Assembly (NCBI GenBank): GCA_028994555.1
Contig: JARDVN010000001.1
Coordinates: 4,340,001-4,404,000, forward strand
Source: Citrobacter amalonaticus
GTDB taxonomy: Bacteria > Pseudomonadota > Gammaproteobacteria > Enterobacterales > Enterobacteriaceae
DNA length: 64,000 nucleotides
Direction of reading: 5' to 3'
Part shown: one piece after another, positions 1 through 11,046 of the stretch
Position numbering within the stretch: the first letter of the stretch is position 1
Layout: each line of letters opens with the position of its first letter
Made by a program: the position numbers and the translations under genes
Notes under the pieces: model-generated
The model's input: the letters and a program-made list of their open reading frames with translations, nothing else
Databases searched by the model: none
What the model was told of the DNA's origin: nothing

Positions 1-176
1 TGAACACCGGTAACACCACCTACAAAGCGGTACAGCGTTCTGCCGACCTGATCTCCATCGGGCCGATGCTGCAGGGTATGCGCAAGCCGGTGAACGACCT
101 GTCCCGTGGCGCGCTGGTTGACGATATCGTCTACACCATCGCTCTGACCGCGATTCAGTCTTCACAGCAGCAGTAA
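1..176 (+). CDS. pta: Phosphate acetyltransferase, C-terminal end (partial)
   Basis: The window opens inside this gene; 57 codons and a TAA stop are visible, reading from base 3. The tail ([20 protein letters not shown], then [17 protein letters not shown]) is the conserved end of Pta, which interconverts acetyl-CoA and acetyl phosphate in the Pta-AckA pathway. The position just upstream of yfcC matches the ackA-pta-yfcC order of E. coli. The N-terminal part and promoter lie outside the window. Confidence 0.93.
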   Translation, partial: NTGNTTYKAVQRSADLISIGPMLQGMRKPVNDLSRGALVDDIVYTIALTAIQSSQQQ

Positions 177-210
177 AGTCTCTTCACTGGGCCCGGACGG
201 GCCTGGTTTA

Positions 211-245
211 AAGCCGGAAATCCCAATGATTTCCGGCTTTTTTTA
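211..245 (+). terminator. Rho-independent terminator after pta
   Basis: A 12-bp perfect stem (AAGCCGGAAATC at 211-222 with GATTTCCGGCTT at 228-239) closes a 5-nt loop and runs into a T tract. It lies 35 bases after the pta stop. Confidence 0.88.
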
Positions 246-363
246 TTGCCTCTATTCAGTAATGCAGGATCGGTTTTATTTGCTTAACTGCGCTGCATCA
301 ATGAATAACCATTCGCCTGTTTGCATACTTAGCCTCTTTGCTTTGCAACAGGGATAGTCCTTC

Positions 364-1885
364 ATGTCTGCAGTAACCGAAACACAGCCAGCCAAAAAAT
401 GGGCCATGCCCGATACGCTGGTGATTATTTTCTTTGTCGCTATTTTAACCAGCTTTGCGACCTGGGTCGTCCCCGTCGGGATGTTCGACAGCCAGGAAGT
501 GCAGTACCAGGTGGATGGTCAGACAAAAACCCGTAAAGTGGTCGACCCTCACTCTTTTCGCATTCTCACCAATGACGCGGGTGAAGCGCAGTATCATCCG
601 GTTAAATTCTTCACTACCGGCGATGAAAGTCCGGGCCTGATGAACTTCCCGTTTGAAGGACTGACCTCCGGTTCTAAATTTGGTACCGCCGTCGGTATCA
701 TCATGTTTATGCTGGTGATTGGCGGCGCGTTTGGCATCGTTATGCGTACGGGAACCATTGATAACGGCATCCTGGCGCTGATCCGGCATACCAAAGGCAA
801 CGAGGTTCTGTTCATCCCGGTGCTGTTTATTCTCTTCTCGCTGGGCGGTGCGGTCTTCGGGATGGGAGAAGAGGCGGTCGCCTTTGCCATTATCATCGCG
901 CCGCTGATGGTGCGACTGGGTTATGACAGCATTACCACTGTCCTTGTCACCTACATTGCAACGCAAATTGGCTTTGCCAGTTCGTGGATGAACCCTTTTT
1001 TGCGTGGTGGTGGCGCAGGGCATTGCTGGCGTACCGGTTCTTTCCGGGTCCGGCCTGCGTATTGTGGTATGGGTTATTTCTACCCTGATTGGGCTGACCT
1101 TCACTCTGGCTTATGCCTCGCGGGTGAAAAAGAATCCGCTGTTATCCCGCGTGCATGAATCGGATCGTTTTTTTCGTGAACAACAGGATGAGGTCGTCGA
1201 ACGTCGCTTTACGATCGGCGACTGGCTGGTGCTGCTGGTTCTGACCGGCGTGATGATCTGGGTGGTCTGGGGCGTTATCGTCAACGCGTGGTTCATTCCT
1301 GAAATAGCCAGCCAGTTCTTCACCATGGGCCTGGTGATTGGCATTATTGGCGTGGTTTTCCGGCTGAACGGCATGACGGTCAATATTATGGCGTCTTCGT
1401 TCACTGAAGGCGCACGCATGATGATTGCCCCCGCCCTGCTGGTAGGGTTTGCCAAAGGGATATTATTGCTGGTCGGTAACGGTGAAGCGGGTGATGCTAG
1501 TGTGCTGAATACACTGCTGCACAGCATTGCCAACGGCATCAGCGGTCTGGACAATGCCGTTGCTGCATGGTTTATGCTGCTTTTCCAGGCCGTGTTTAAC
1601 TTCTTTGTCACCTCCGGCTCAGGCCAGGCGGCACTGACCATGCCGCTGCTGGCACCGCTTGGCGATCTGGTCGGCGTTAACCGTCAGGTGACCGTGCTGG
1701 CCTTCCAGTTTGGCGATGGCTTCAGCCATATCATCTACCCAACCTCCGCGTCCTTAATGGCGACGTTAGGCGTCTGTCGGGTCGATTTCCGTAACTGGCT
1801 GAAAGTGGGCGCGACGCTGCTGGGTCTGCTGTTCATTATGTCCAGCGTGGTGGTGATTGGCGCACAAATAATGGGTTATCACTAA
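364..1885 (+). CDS. yfcC: YfcC family membrane permease (frameshifted)
   Basis: The product is a polytopic inner-membrane protein of the YfcC/DcuC-ArsB-like permease group, probably a carboxylate or peptide transporter; the substrate is not established. The first part (MSAVTETQPAKKW..., ending GFASSWMNPF) and the second (VVVAQGIAGVPVLSGSGLR...) are in different frames. The T run at 996-1001 holds six Ts; with five the frame is continuous and gives 506 residues, the E. coli YfcC length. The C-terminus (IIYPTSASLMATLGVCRVDF) is typical of the family. It stands alone between two terminators. Confidence 0.88.
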
Positions 1886-1890
1886 AAACC

Positions 1891-1918
1891 AAAAGGAGCC
1901 GCTTGCGGCTCCTTTTTT
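1891..1918 (+). terminator. Terminator after yfcC
   Basis: Stem GGAGCCG (1895-1901) pairs with CGGCTCC (1906-1912) around a CTTG loop, with four flanking A-T pairs and a T6 tract. Its A/T-symmetric form could also act on the opposite strand, below the yfcD stop. Confidence 0.85.
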
Positions 1919-1940
1919 ACTGTTGAGTTCAGAAAGAACG

Positions 1941-2509
1941 TTACTCCGCCTCTTCCTGCTTCTCTTGCTGCGCCTCAGTTCGGGCGGCGTCGTTTTTAGC
2001 GTTACGGGTCATCCACAGCGCCAGCGCTTTTAGCGAGTCGGGCGTAAATTCATCACAGCGGGCGGTAATTTCTTCTGGCGTCAGCCAGCACACTTCACTG
2101 ACCTCTTCTTCCTGCAAGGCGAACGGGCCGTGTGAGACACAACTGAACAGCGCCCCCCCAGACACGACAGTTCTGATCTTCAAAGTAGAACTGACCGTGT
2201 TCGGCAAACGGCACTCCGGCAATGCCTAACTCTTCTTCCGCTTCACGACGGGCGGAGTCCAGCAGTTGTTCGTCGGCCTGCACAACGCCACCCGCAGTGG
2301 CATCTAACATTCCAGGTAAAAAAGTCTTTTGTCTCGGTACGACGCTGCACCAGAATTTTGCCCATTCCGTCATGCACGACGATATAGGTTGCACGATGAC
2401 GCAGGCACTGCGCTCGCATCTGTTCCCGGCTGGATTGTGCAATGACTTCGTTGTCTTCATTCACAATATCCACCCATTCCGTACTTGCCAAACGACGCTG
2501 TTCCACCAT
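1941..2509 (-). CDS. yfcD: Nudix hydrolase YfcD (two frameshifts)
   Basis: This is a Nudix-fold pyrophosphohydrolase. The Nudix box is readable in the middle fragment ([20 protein letters not shown], then ELGIAG). The gene falls into three frames: [16 protein letters not shown]..., [12 protein letters not shown]... and [19 protein letters not shown]. One extra base in the A run at 2318-2323 and one in the C7 run at 2153-2159 account for both breaks; the corrected protein has 188 residues, close to the 180 of E. coli YfcD. The ATG at 2509 follows an AAGG ribosome binding site. The substrate is unknown, probably a nucleoside diphosphate derivative. Confidence 0.87.
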
Positions 2510-2566
2510 CAGGAAACCTTCTTTTTCTGGCGCTCTTACGGCGCATTTACATATGTGGGGGGTAAA

Positions 2567-3121
2567 TTACGAATTAATCGCGATCTGCGCAATGATACTT
2601 TGATCATTGAGTGCGATAACACTTAAAACATTATCGTCCAGCAGGCCATAACTTGCCTGGTAGCCACCTTTTGGAATACTCACTGAACCCGGGTTGAAGT
2701 GATAAATCTCGCCCCTTTTTTCTGCCACCGGCAGATGCGTATGCCCGTACACCAGGACGTCACTGGCACGCAGAACCGGCGGGTTATCTGGTCCAAAGAG
2801 ATGGCCGTGAGTCAGAAATAGCCGCTGATTATCCAGTAGCACCTGCTGCCAGGGCGCAGTCACTGGAAACTGCAGCAACATCTGATCCACTTCGCTATCG
2901 CAGTTTCCCCGTACCGCAATAATCTGCGCCGCCAGCTCATTGAGCCTCTCTGCCACCTGAGCAGGCGCGTAGCCTTCGGGTAAGGCGTTTCGCGGCCCAT
3001 GGTTGAGTACATCGCCCAGTATCACCAGCCACTGCGCGCCGCTTTGGGAAAACAACGTCAGCACGCGTTCTGTAGCAGGCAAGGACCCGTGAATGTCGGA
3101 TGCAAACATCAGTTTCATCAC
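2567..3121 (-). CDS. yfcE: Metallophosphoesterase YfcE
   Basis: An intact 184-residue calcineurin-like phosphodiesterase of the MPP YfcE/YsnB group, exactly the E. coli length. Metal-binding motifs are visible in order: DIHG at residues 9-12, GDVLNHG near 36, GNCD near 74, THGH near 107 and GHTH near 127. The E. coli enzyme is a manganese-dependent phosphodiesterase active on model substrates; its physiological substrate is unknown. It lies 57 bases downstream of the yfcD start region, same strand. Confidence 0.93.
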   Translation of the reverse strand: MMKLMFASDIHGSLPATERVLTLFSQSGAQWLVILGDVLNHGPRNALPEGYAPAQVAERLNELAAQIIAVRGNCDSEVDQMLLQFPVTAPWQQVLLDNQRLFLTHGHLFGPDNPPVLRASDVLVYGHTHLPVAEKRGEIYHFNPGSVSIPKGGYQASYGLLDDNVLSVIALNDQSIIAQIAINS

Positions 3122-3173
3122 ATACTCCGTGTCAGCAAAAACTGCATTATGATACTGGATTATAGAGGTTTAA

Positions 3174-4606
<1,433 letters not shown>

Positions 4607-4659
4607 CGTGGCAGGTTCTCGTGTATCATGCGAGAGTTCATACATGGAGGAGACCTGCA

Positions 4660-5022
4660 ATGTCACATCAAGACGCGATAATTCGTATAAAAAACCTTCG
4701 CTTACGCACGTTCATCGGCATCAAAGAGGAAGAGATCAACAATCGACAGGATATTGTCATCAATGTGGCAATTCACTACCCGGCAGACAAAGCCCGCGTG
4801 AGTGAAGACATCAATGATGCGTTGAATTACCGCACGATCACTAAAAATATCATCCTGCACGTTGAGAACAACCGCTTCTCATTGTTAGAAAAATTAACTC
4901 AGGATGTGCTCGATATCGTACGCGAACACCACTGGGTCACTTATGCTGAAGTGGAAGTCGACAAACTACACGCGTTGCGTTATGCCGATTCCGTCTCCAT
5001 GACGTTGAGCTGGCAGCGCTAA
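4660..5022 (+). CDS. folX: Dihydroneopterin triphosphate 2'-epimerase
   Basis: An intact 120-residue protein of the FolB/FolX tunnelling fold. FolX epimerises dihydroneopterin triphosphate to dihydromonapterin triphosphate, the first committed step to tetrahydromonapterin. The signature [20 protein letters not shown] and [20 protein letters not shown] are clear. The ATG at 4660 is preceded by GGAGGAG. YfcH starts 20 bases downstream, so the two are probably co-transcribed. Confidence 0.94.
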   Translation: MSHQDAIIRIKNLRLRTFIGIKEEEINNRQDIVINVAIHYPADKARVSEDINDALNYRTITKNIILHVENNRFSLLEKLTQDVLDIVREHHWVTYAEVEVDKLHALRYADSVSMTLSWQR

Positions 5023-5042
5023 CCGCCATCACGGGAGGCTGC

Positions 5043-5937
5043 ATGAAGATACTGGTAACCGGAGGGACTGGCCTTATCGGAGGGCACCTGGTTCCGCGCC
5101 TGCAGGAACTGGGTCATGAGGTGACTGTACTGACTCGCCGCCCCGATGATGCCCGGAAAAAATTCAATAACCGGATCACCGTGTGGAGCACACTGGAAGA
5201 TAAGCACAACCTCGACGGTATCGATGCGGTGATTAACCTGGCCGGTGAACCCATCGCAGACAAGCGCTGGACGACAGAGCAAAAAGATCGCCTTTGTCAG
5301 AGTCGCTGGCGCATCACCCAGAAACTGGCGGATCTGATTAACGCCGGTGAAACGCCGCCATCGGTCTTTATTTCAGGTTCTGCGACCGGTTATTACGGCG
5401 ATCTGGGCGAAGTGGTCGTCACCGAGGAAGAGCCGCCGCATAACGAATTTACGCATAAACTTTGCGCACGCTGGGAGCAAATTGCCTGCGAGGCGCAAAG
5501 CGACAAAACGCGGGTTTGCCTGCTGCGTACCGGTGTAGTACTGGCACCAAAGGGCGGTATCCTCGGCAAAATGATCCCGCCGTTTCGTCTGGGTCTTGGC
5601 GGCCCTATCGGTAATGGCCGCCAGTATCTGGCCTGGATCCACATTGATGATATGGTCAATGCGATTCTCTGGCTGCTGGATAACGACCTGCGCGGACCAT
5701 TCAACATGGTCTCGCCCTATCCGGTACGCAATGAACAGTTTGCTCATGCGCTGGGACATGCCCTGCAACGGCCAGCTATTCTTCGTGTACCCGCAACCGT
5801 GATTCGCCTGCTGATGGGGGGAATCATCGGTGCTGGTGCTGGGTGGACAGCGCGCCTTGCCAAAACGGCTGGAAGCCGCCGGATTTCCTTTCCGTTGGTA
5901 TGACCTGGAAGAAGCGCTGGCGGATGTCGTTCGCTAA
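5043..5937 (+). CDS. yfcH: NAD(P)-binding epimerase-like protein YfcH (frameshifted)
   Basis: An SDR39U1-type (extended short-chain dehydrogenase) protein. Residues 1-20 carry the nucleotide-binding [10 protein letters not shown] motif; the C-terminal DUF1731-like segment is restored only after correction. The G6 run at 5816-5821 has one base too many; with five Gs the frame continues as [20 protein letters not shown] and ends DVVR at 5937, giving 297 residues as in E. coli. The function is unproven; the position after folX suggests a link to pterin metabolism, which is inference. Confidence 0.88.
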
Positions 5938-6006
5938 CGTCTTCCCTGTTCACTCCCGCCATTCCGGTGGTAAGGTAGTCTCACTGGCTCCCGGAATGGC
6001 GATTTT

Positions 6007-6511
6007 ATGGCACGACTCACAACCGAACGACTGACGCTTTCCCCGTTTCAACCCACCGACTGGCCTTTTTTCCTCGCGCTTCGTCAAAATCCAGAGATCA
6101 TGCGATTTATGGGCAACCTCTGCCCCGAACGCGAAACGCGCCTGCTGTTTGCGCGTCGTCTTACCTCAAAACACACCTTCGTGATCCGCCAGCATAACGA
6201 TGCTACGCCGCTGGGCGATATTGGTTTACAAATTAGCCATCATTTTCCGCAGGAAGCGGATATCGGCTATTGCGTGCTCCCCCGCAGCCCAGGGGCGAGG
6301 TATTGCCAGCGAAGCCGTTCGCGCCGTCTGCGACTATGCTTTCCGGGATGCCGGCGTGAAAGCCATTAATGCCTGGGTGTTGGCCGAGAACCGGGGTTCC
6401 GTCCGTCTGCTGGAAAAGCTGGGATTTGTGCGTACGCAGGTACTGGAGAAAGCGTTTGAGGTCAACGGTATCCTCTATGATGACTGGGGATACCGTCTGG
6501 AGAGTGTGTGA
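6007..6511 (+). CDS. GNAT family N-acetyltransferase, RimJ/RimL-like (frameshifted)
   Basis: A 167-residue acetyltransferase after correction. The N-terminal RLTTERLTLSPFQPTDWPFF and the acetyl-CoA loop QGRGIASEAV, followed by INAWVLAENRGSVRLLEKLG, are hallmarks of the RimJ/RimL group. The extra base is in the C run at 6279-6283 (five read, four expected), immediately before QGRG. Its target, possibly a protein N-terminus or a small amine, cannot be told. As I recall, E. coli K-12 has no gene between yfcH and yfcI; here it fills that junction. Confidence 0.82.
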
Positions 6512-6540
6512 GGCGAGCTGCCCGTCGACGTGAGAAAGTC

Positions 6541-7440
6541 TCAGGCGCGGATAGCGGTAAGCTCATCAACGGGAAGACCGGTTATCCTGGCAACGGTGTG
6601 GGCATCAATACCGTCCGCCAGCATCATACGTGCAATCCGCTGTGCTTCATCGCGTTTGCCCTGTTGAATACCCTGATCTAACCCCTGCTGACGCAATCTG
6701 TCGGCGATAGTCATTAGTCTCTCCTTGTGGTGGGGTGAACGCTGGGCAACCTCGGCAAGAAACTCACTAAAATGCGCGGCGTCACCGGTTTGTATCATGT
6801 AATTAAACAGCGTTTTCAACTGGCTGTCATTAGCGTGACCCTTAACCAGCAGAGCAACTAATTGCTCCATCAAGCCCATTAAATCACGCTTGCGGATATG
6901 CTTTTGCATCAACTCCAGGAGCGCTATCCGTCGATGCTGCATAATTTCATCATCCGCCACAACCGTGATATCAACCAGAGGAAAGGCGGCGGTATAGAGC
7001 TGTCTTGCCGTGAAGGGATCGGCAAACTCGTCCAGCCAACACAACGAGAAGGGATAGGGCGTCACCGCGCCGTGATAAAATAGCATCGGAACCACCAATG
7101 GCAGTTTTTTATGTCCGGCATCGAGATGACGTTGCATGGCCCCCATGGCATAGCGCATCAGTCGGAATGCCATATGAGCATCGGGTGAACTTTGATGTTC
7201 AATCACCACATAGATAAAGCCCTCTCCTTCCGCCGTCTTTAACGACCAAAGCACATCGGAATAATACGCCCGGAGATTCTCTTCGATAAAGTTGCCTGAC
7301 TCGAGTTTCAGCGTGTCCAGATCGCAAAGTTGTCGTAATGAAGCTGGCAGATGGAATTCCAGGAAATCTCTGGCAGTGTCCGGGTGGCACATGAACGTTT
7401 TAAACACCGCATCATGCGCTGTAACCTTAGCTGTTGTCAT
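6541..7440 (-). CDS. rpnB: Rpn family recombination-promoting nuclease/putative transposase
   Basis: An intact 299-residue protein of the transposase_31/YhgA-like family (Rpn), equivalent to E. coli YfcI/RpnB. The N-terminus [20 protein letters not shown] and the core [20 protein letters not shown], then VIEHQSS, contain the PD-(D/E)XK-type catalytic D and E-x-Q. RpnA of E. coli is a DNA endonuclease that promotes RecA-independent recombination. The C-terminus ([16 protein letters not shown]...) is the variable family tail. The ATG at 7440 gives the usual length; a TTG at 7506 would extend it by 22 residues. No good ribosome binding site is seen. Confidence 0.87.
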   Translation of the reverse strand: MTTAKVTAHDAVFKTFMCHPDTARDFLEFHLPASLRQLCDLDTLKLESGNFIEENLRAYYSDVLWSLKTAEGEGFIYVVIEHQSSPDAHMAFRLMRYAMGAMQRHLDAGHKKLPLVVPMLFYHGAVTPYPFSLCWLDEFADPFTARQLYTAAFPLVDITVVADDEIMQHRRIALLELMQKHIRKRDLMGLMEQLVALLVKGHANDSQLKTLFNYMIQTGDAAHFSEFLAEVAQRSPHHKERLMTIADRLRQQGLDQGIQQGKRDEAQRIARMMLADGIDAHTVARITGLPVDELTAIRA

Positions 7441-7584
7441 GGCCGTACCGTCATCCCTGTGAGTCGATGACATGACGTTATGCGCTTTGATCGTCTGCGA
7501 CACCAACAGACGTTGCGCTTTGCGGTGATGATTCCAGGGTAAATGCGCTGGTCTGCAATATTTTCAGTGCTTGCGGAAAGTTAC

Positions 7585-7622
7585 TCGCAAAAAAGCCGGG
7601 AGGCTGTTGCCTTTCCCGGCTT
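7585..7622 (-). terminator. Terminator of the hisJQMP operon
   Basis: Nine-bp stem on the minus strand (AAGCCGGGA/TCCCGGCTT, plus-strand 7593-7601 and 7614-7622) followed by four Ts. It lies 25 bases beyond the hisP stop. Confidence 0.83.
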
Positions 7623-7646
7623 ACCTTAACGATACGCCTGAACCCG

Positions 7647-8420
7647 TTACTTCAGCGATCCTTTCAGGAACTGCTGCAGACGCGGGCTTTGTGGGTTACC
7701 GAAGAGTTGCTCCGGGTTGCCCTCTTCTTCGATTTTCCCCTGATGCAGGAAAATAACGTGGCTGGAGACATGGCGGGCGAACCCCATTTCATGCGTCACC
7801 ACTACCATGGTTTTTCCCTCTTCAGCCAGTTGCTGCATGATACGCAGCACCTCGCCGACCAGCTCAGGATCCAGCGCCGAGGTCGGTTCATCAAAGAGCA
7901 ACACCTCCGGTTCCATCGCCAGGGCGCGCGCAATCGACACACGCTGCTGCTGACCACCAGACAGATGCACCGGATATTTCCCCTGAGCGCGCTCATCAAT
8001 GCCGACTTTAGCCAGGTATTTGATCGCCCGCTCGCGTGCCTCCTGTTTGCTCAGGCCCAACACCTGAATCGGCGCTTCCATGACGTTTTCCAGCACCGTC
8101 ATGTGGCTCCACAAGTTAAAGTGTTGAAACACCATCGTCAGGCGCGTACGCAGTAAGCGAAGCTGATTTTTATCCGCTACCTTCAGTTGACCGTCTTTAT
8201 CCCGTACCAGATTGATGTTCTGGCCGTTGACCACAATCGACCCTTCGCTCGGTTTTTCGAGGAAATTTATGCAGCGCAAAAATGTACTTTTCCCGGAGCC
8301 GGATGAGCCAATAATACTGATCACATCTCCGGCGTTGGCCTGCAGTGAAACCCCTTTCAGCACTTCGTGTTCGCCGTAGCGTTTGTGCAAATCGATAACG
8401 TTTAATTTATTCTCAGGCAT
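7647..8420 (-). CDS. hisP: Histidine ABC transporter ATPase HisP
   Basis: The ATPase of the HisJ/ArgT-HisQMP importer, 257 residues, working as a dimer under the HisQ/HisM channel. Walker A is GSSGSGKST (residues 38-46), the signature LSGGQ is at 153-157, Walker B LLFDEP at 174-179, and the switch histidine is in [10 protein letters not shown]. The ATG at 8420 gives [16 protein letters not shown], matching the known start; an in-frame upstream extension to 8474 is not needed. It lies 13 bases after hisM and ends the operon. Confidence 0.95.
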   Translation of the reverse strand: MPENKLNVIDLHKRYGEHEVLKGVSLQANAGDVISIIGSSGSGKSTFLRCINFLEKPSEGSIVVNGQNINLVRDKDGQLKVADKNQLRLLRTRLTMVFQHFNLWSHMTVLENVMEAPIQVLGLSKQEARERAIKYLAKVGIDERAQGKYPVHLSGGQQQRVSIARALAMEPEVLLFDEPTSALDPELVGEVLRIMQQLAEEGKTMVVVTHEMGFARHVSSHVIFLHQGKIEEEGNPEQLFGNPQSPRLQQFLKGSLK

Positions 8421-8433
8421 CGTGTTACTCGAA

Positions 8434-9141
8434 TTATTTAGAGGAAACATGCTGCAACCAGCGTCTTTCCGCACGGCGGAACAGGCTTATCAGAACATAC
8501 GATATGATTAAGTACAGCACCGCGGCAATACCGAAAGCGGTAAAGGGCTGATAGGTCGCCGAGTTGATATCACGGGCAATTTTCAGCAGATCCGGAACCG
8601 TGGCGGTAAAGGCCAGCGCCGTGGAGTGCAGCATCAAAATGACCTCGTTGCTGTACGCGGGTAACGCGATACGTAGCGCCGAAGGCAGAATAATGCAACG
8701 ATACATTTTGAACGAAGAGAAGCCATACGCACGCGCAGCCTCAATCTCACCGTGCGGAACCGAGCGGATAGCCCCGGCGAAAATCTCCGTGGTATATGCG
8801 CAGGTATTTAACGTTAGCGCCAGCACTGTACAGTTCAGGCCGCTACGGAAAAAGGCGTTAAGAAAATCGGTACCTTTAACAATCTCCAGCGTGTACATCC
8901 CTGAATAAAAGACCAATAGCTGAACGTAGAGCGGCGTGCCGCGGAAAATATACGTAAACAACCAGATGGGGAACTGGATGAATTTGTTGCTGGAGACACG
9001 ACCAATCGCCAGAATCACGGCCAGAATGCCGCCCATTACCACGGAGGAGATCAGCAGCCACAGCGTGATTGCCACGCCCGTATAGCGGTAGCCGTCCGTC
9101 CACAACAGGGATTTCCAGTACTCCTGAATAATCTCAATCAC
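8434..9141 (-). CDS. hisM: Histidine ABC transporter permease HisM
   Basis: One of two inner-membrane permeases of the histidine/basic amino acid importer, 235 residues with about five membrane segments. The cytoplasmic EAA loop reads [20 protein letters not shown]. The first four codons overlap the end of hisQ (ATGA-type junction), which fits translational coupling. The last few residues (QHVSSK) are shorter than the E. coli tail; the rest is intact. Confidence 0.95.
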   Translation of the reverse strand: MIEIIQEYWKSLLWTDGYRYTGVAITLWLLISSVVMGGILAVILAIGRVSSNKFIQFPIWLFTYIFRGTPLYVQLLVFYSGMYTLEIVKGTDFLNAFFRSGLNCTVLALTLNTCAYTTEIFAGAIRSVPHGEIEAARAYGFSSFKMYRCIILPSALRIALPAYSNEVILMLHSTALAFTATVPDLLKIARDINSATYQPFTAFGIAAVLYLIISYVLISLFRRAERRWLQHVSSK

Positions 9142-9824
9142 AGGTCAGCCCTCTTCACACCGACGGAGTAGCGGCGCTCAAGGAACAGCAGCACACCATT
9201 GGAAACGGTCGTGAACACCAGATAGATAAGCCCGCAGACGATCGCAAAATAGAATGGCTCCCAGGTGCTTTTCCCGGCCAGTTGCGTGGCTTTGACCACA
9301 TCTTCCAGCCCGAGCAGCGAAACAAGCGCCGTCGATTTGAGGATCACCTGCCAGTTGTTACCAATCCCCGGCAGCGCGTAGCGCATCATCGCCGGGAACA
9401 TAATGCGGCGGAAAATTTGTGAAGAGGTAAAACCGAAAGCGGTAGCGGCTTCAATATGTCCTGTCGGAACCGCCATAAAAGCGCCACGAAAGGTTTCCGT
9501 AAAATAAGCCCCGTAGATAAAACCGAGCGTGATGATACCGGCAACCATCGGGTCAATATCGATCTGACTGATGCCCAGCGCATCGGTCACTGCATTGAGC
9601 GCAATCTGCAGACCATAAAAAATCAGCAGCATCAGCACCAGATCCGGCACCCCGCGAATGAGAGTGGTATAACCTTCGAAAATAAGCCCCGTCACCCGGT
9701 TTTGCGACAGCTTCGCTCCCGCTCCGACGAGGCCGATCAGAACGGCCAGCACCACGGAACTGAGAGCCAGTTCCAGCGTGACAATAGCGCCCTGTAAAAT
9801 AACACCTGAAAACCCGTACAACAT
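9138..9824 (-). CDS. hisQ: Histidine ABC transporter permease HisQ
   Basis: Partner permease of HisM, 228 residues, starting MLYGFSGVILQGAIVTLELA. The EAA loop is GHIEAATAFGFTSSQIFRRI. It forms the HisQM heterodimer that accepts substrate from HisJ and ArgT. It is separated from hisJ by 190 bases that hold a REP pair, the classical arrangement thought to lower expression of the membrane genes relative to the binding protein. Confidence 0.95.
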   Translation of the reverse strand: MLYGFSGVILQGAIVTLELALSSVVLAVLIGLVGAGAKLSQNRVTGLIFEGYTTLIRGVPDLVLMLLIFYGLQIALNAVTDALGISQIDIDPMVAGIITLGFIYGAYFTETFRGAFMAVPTGHIEAATAFGFTSSQIFRRIMFPAMMRYALPGIGNNWQVILKSTALVSLLGLEDVVKATQLAGKSTWEPFYFAIVCGLIYLVFTTVSNGVLLFLERRYSVGVKRADL

Positions 9825-9888
9825 GCTGCCTGTCCTGTCGTAAGTGGTGAGTTAGAAGCCTCTTTTGACGTGATGACACATTTCCTTG

Positions 9889-9965
9889 ATGCCGGATGGC
9901 GCTGCGCTTATCCGGCCTACAAGAATATTGTCGTAGGCCGGATAAGGCGAAGCCGTCATCCGGCA
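9889..9965. repeat. REP/BIME element in the hisJ-hisQ interval
   Basis: Two inverted REP units: 9889-9920 (GATGCCGGATGGCGCTGCGC, then TTATCCGGCCTACAA) and its reverse copy 9931-9965. Each unit contains an imperfect palindrome. REP sequences were first recognised in this same intercistronic region, where the RNA hairpins protect upstream hisJ message from 3' decay. Confidence 0.9.
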
Positions 9966-10014
9966 TAAAACCGATACATCATCACGTCCTGGGCTTTATC
10001 TGCACCCGCGGTAA

Positions 10015-10797
10015 TTAGCCGCCGTAAACATCAAAATCAAAGTACTTTTTCGCCAGCTTCTCGTAAGTGCCGTCAGCGCGCATTTCTGCAAACGCTTTGT
10101 TCAGGGCTTCGCGCAGTTCGTTATCCTCTTTGCGCAACCCCATACCGGTTCCTACTCCGAACAATTTCTCGTCTTTCACAGACGGGCCGCCGAATTTGTA
10201 ATCTTTGCCAACGGGTTGCTTCAGGAATCCTTCGCTTGCCGCCACTTCATCCTGGAATGCCGCATCGATACGCCCGGCCGTCAGGTCAGAGTAAATATTG
10301 TCCTGACCCTGATACGAAACGATCTCAATGCCTTTCGGCGCCCAGTGTTCGTTACCAAACGTCTCCTGGGTGGTGCCCTGCAATACACCGACGCGCTTGC
10401 CTTTCAGCGACTCAACGGTCGGCTGAATGTCAGACGCATTAGCTACCACCAGACGCGAGTCGGCTGCATAAAGCTTGTCGGTAAACGCGATTTCCTGCTG
10501 GCGCTTTTCGGTAATAGAAAGCGAGGACATGATCGCGTCGATTTTCTTCGCTTTTAACGAAGGGATCAGCGCATCCAGCGGGTTCTCAACGAAGGTACAT
10601 TGTGTATTGATACGCTTACATAGCTCTTTTGCCAGATCGATATCAAAACCTACCAATTCACCCTGCGCATTTTTCGATTCGAACGGGGCGTAGGTTGGAT
10701 CAGTACCAATACGAACTTTTTGCGGAATAGCAGCAAAAGCGGCGGTAGCACTGGAGAAAGCGAGAACCAGAGAAAGAGATAACACCAGTTTTTTCAT
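10015..10797 (-). CDS. hisJ: Histidine-binding periplasmic protein HisJ
   Basis: A periplasmic type II solute-binding protein of 260 residues that delivers L-histidine to HisQMP. The signal peptide [22 protein letters not shown] is followed by mature [20 protein letters not shown]. The ATG at 10797 has AGGA nine bases upstream; the longer in-frame reading to 10887 is an artefact. It is highly similar to ArgT next door, a known duplication. A near-consensus sigma-54 promoter lies 49 bases upstream. Confidence 0.96.
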   Translation of the reverse strand: MKKLVLSLSLVLAFSSATAAFAAIPQKVRIGTDPTYAPFESKNAQGELVGFDIDLAKELCKRINTQCTFVENPLDALIPSLKAKKIDAIMSSLSITEKRQQEIAFTDKLYAADSRLVVANASDIQPTVESLKGKRVGVLQGTTQETFGNEHWAPKGIEIVSYQGQDNIYSDLTAGRIDAAFQDEVAASEGFLKQPVGKDYKFGGPSVKDEKLFGVGTGMGLRKEDNELREALNKAFAEMRADGTYEKLAKKYFDFDVYGG

Positions 10798-10845
10798 AAC
10801 TATCCTCAACAGACTGTCTTTTATAGGGGATTTTACAGGACCAGG

Positions 10846-10861
10846 TGCAGTTATCGTGCCA
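10846..10861 (-). promoter_or_regulatory. Sigma-54 promoter for hisJ
   Basis: On the minus strand TGGCACGATAACTGCA has the invariant GG and GC dinucleotides exactly 10 bases apart and a perfect -24 element (TGGCACG). It lies 49 bases before the hisJ ATG. NtrC-type palindromes occur about 100-170 bases further upstream. The match to consensus is seen directly; promoter activity is inferred from known nitrogen control of this transport operon. Confidence 0.82.
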
Positions 10862-10962
10862 CTAATCGGGTCGACAAGGCAAAACATTCTACCCTGTCGC
10901 CCGGTTTATTTTGCATGAAAAGCGCGTAACTATGCACTTCTGCCTTATTTGTCCGCAATCAA

Positions 10963-10979
10963 TGCACAGTTACGGTGCA
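10963..10979. promoter_or_regulatory. NtrC-type binding site upstream of hisJ
   Basis: TGCACAGTTACGGTGCA has the NtrC half sites GCAC and GTGC separated by seven bases, as in strong glnA enhancer sites. It is about 105 bases upstream of the -24 element of the hisJ sigma-54 promoter, a normal enhancer distance. Confidence 0.75.
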
Positions 10980-10991
10980 TTTTTCCCGTAT

Positions 10992-11021
10992 TGCACCGCA
11001 TTGGTTAACCCGGTCGGTGCA
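10992..11021. promoter_or_regulatory. Second NtrC-like element, two overlapping half-consensus sites
   Basis: The 30-bp stretch begins TGCACCG and ends CGGTGCA. Read as 17-mers, 10992-11008 has a perfect left half and 11005-11021 a perfect right half; the inner halves are degenerate. It may bind a second NtrC dimer cooperatively with the site at 10963. Confidence 0.5.
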
Positions 11022-11046
11022 CACAACTCCCCCCGTTTTAAAGATC

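Noticed and set aside
445..1104. 219-codon minus-strand open frame inside yfcC
   Set aside because: It lies antisense to a recognised gene, has no family similarity and no ribosome binding site; a shadow of codon bias.
9889..9965. CRISPR-like repeat
   Set aside because: The repeats are inverted REP units, only two copies, with no spacers and no cas genes.
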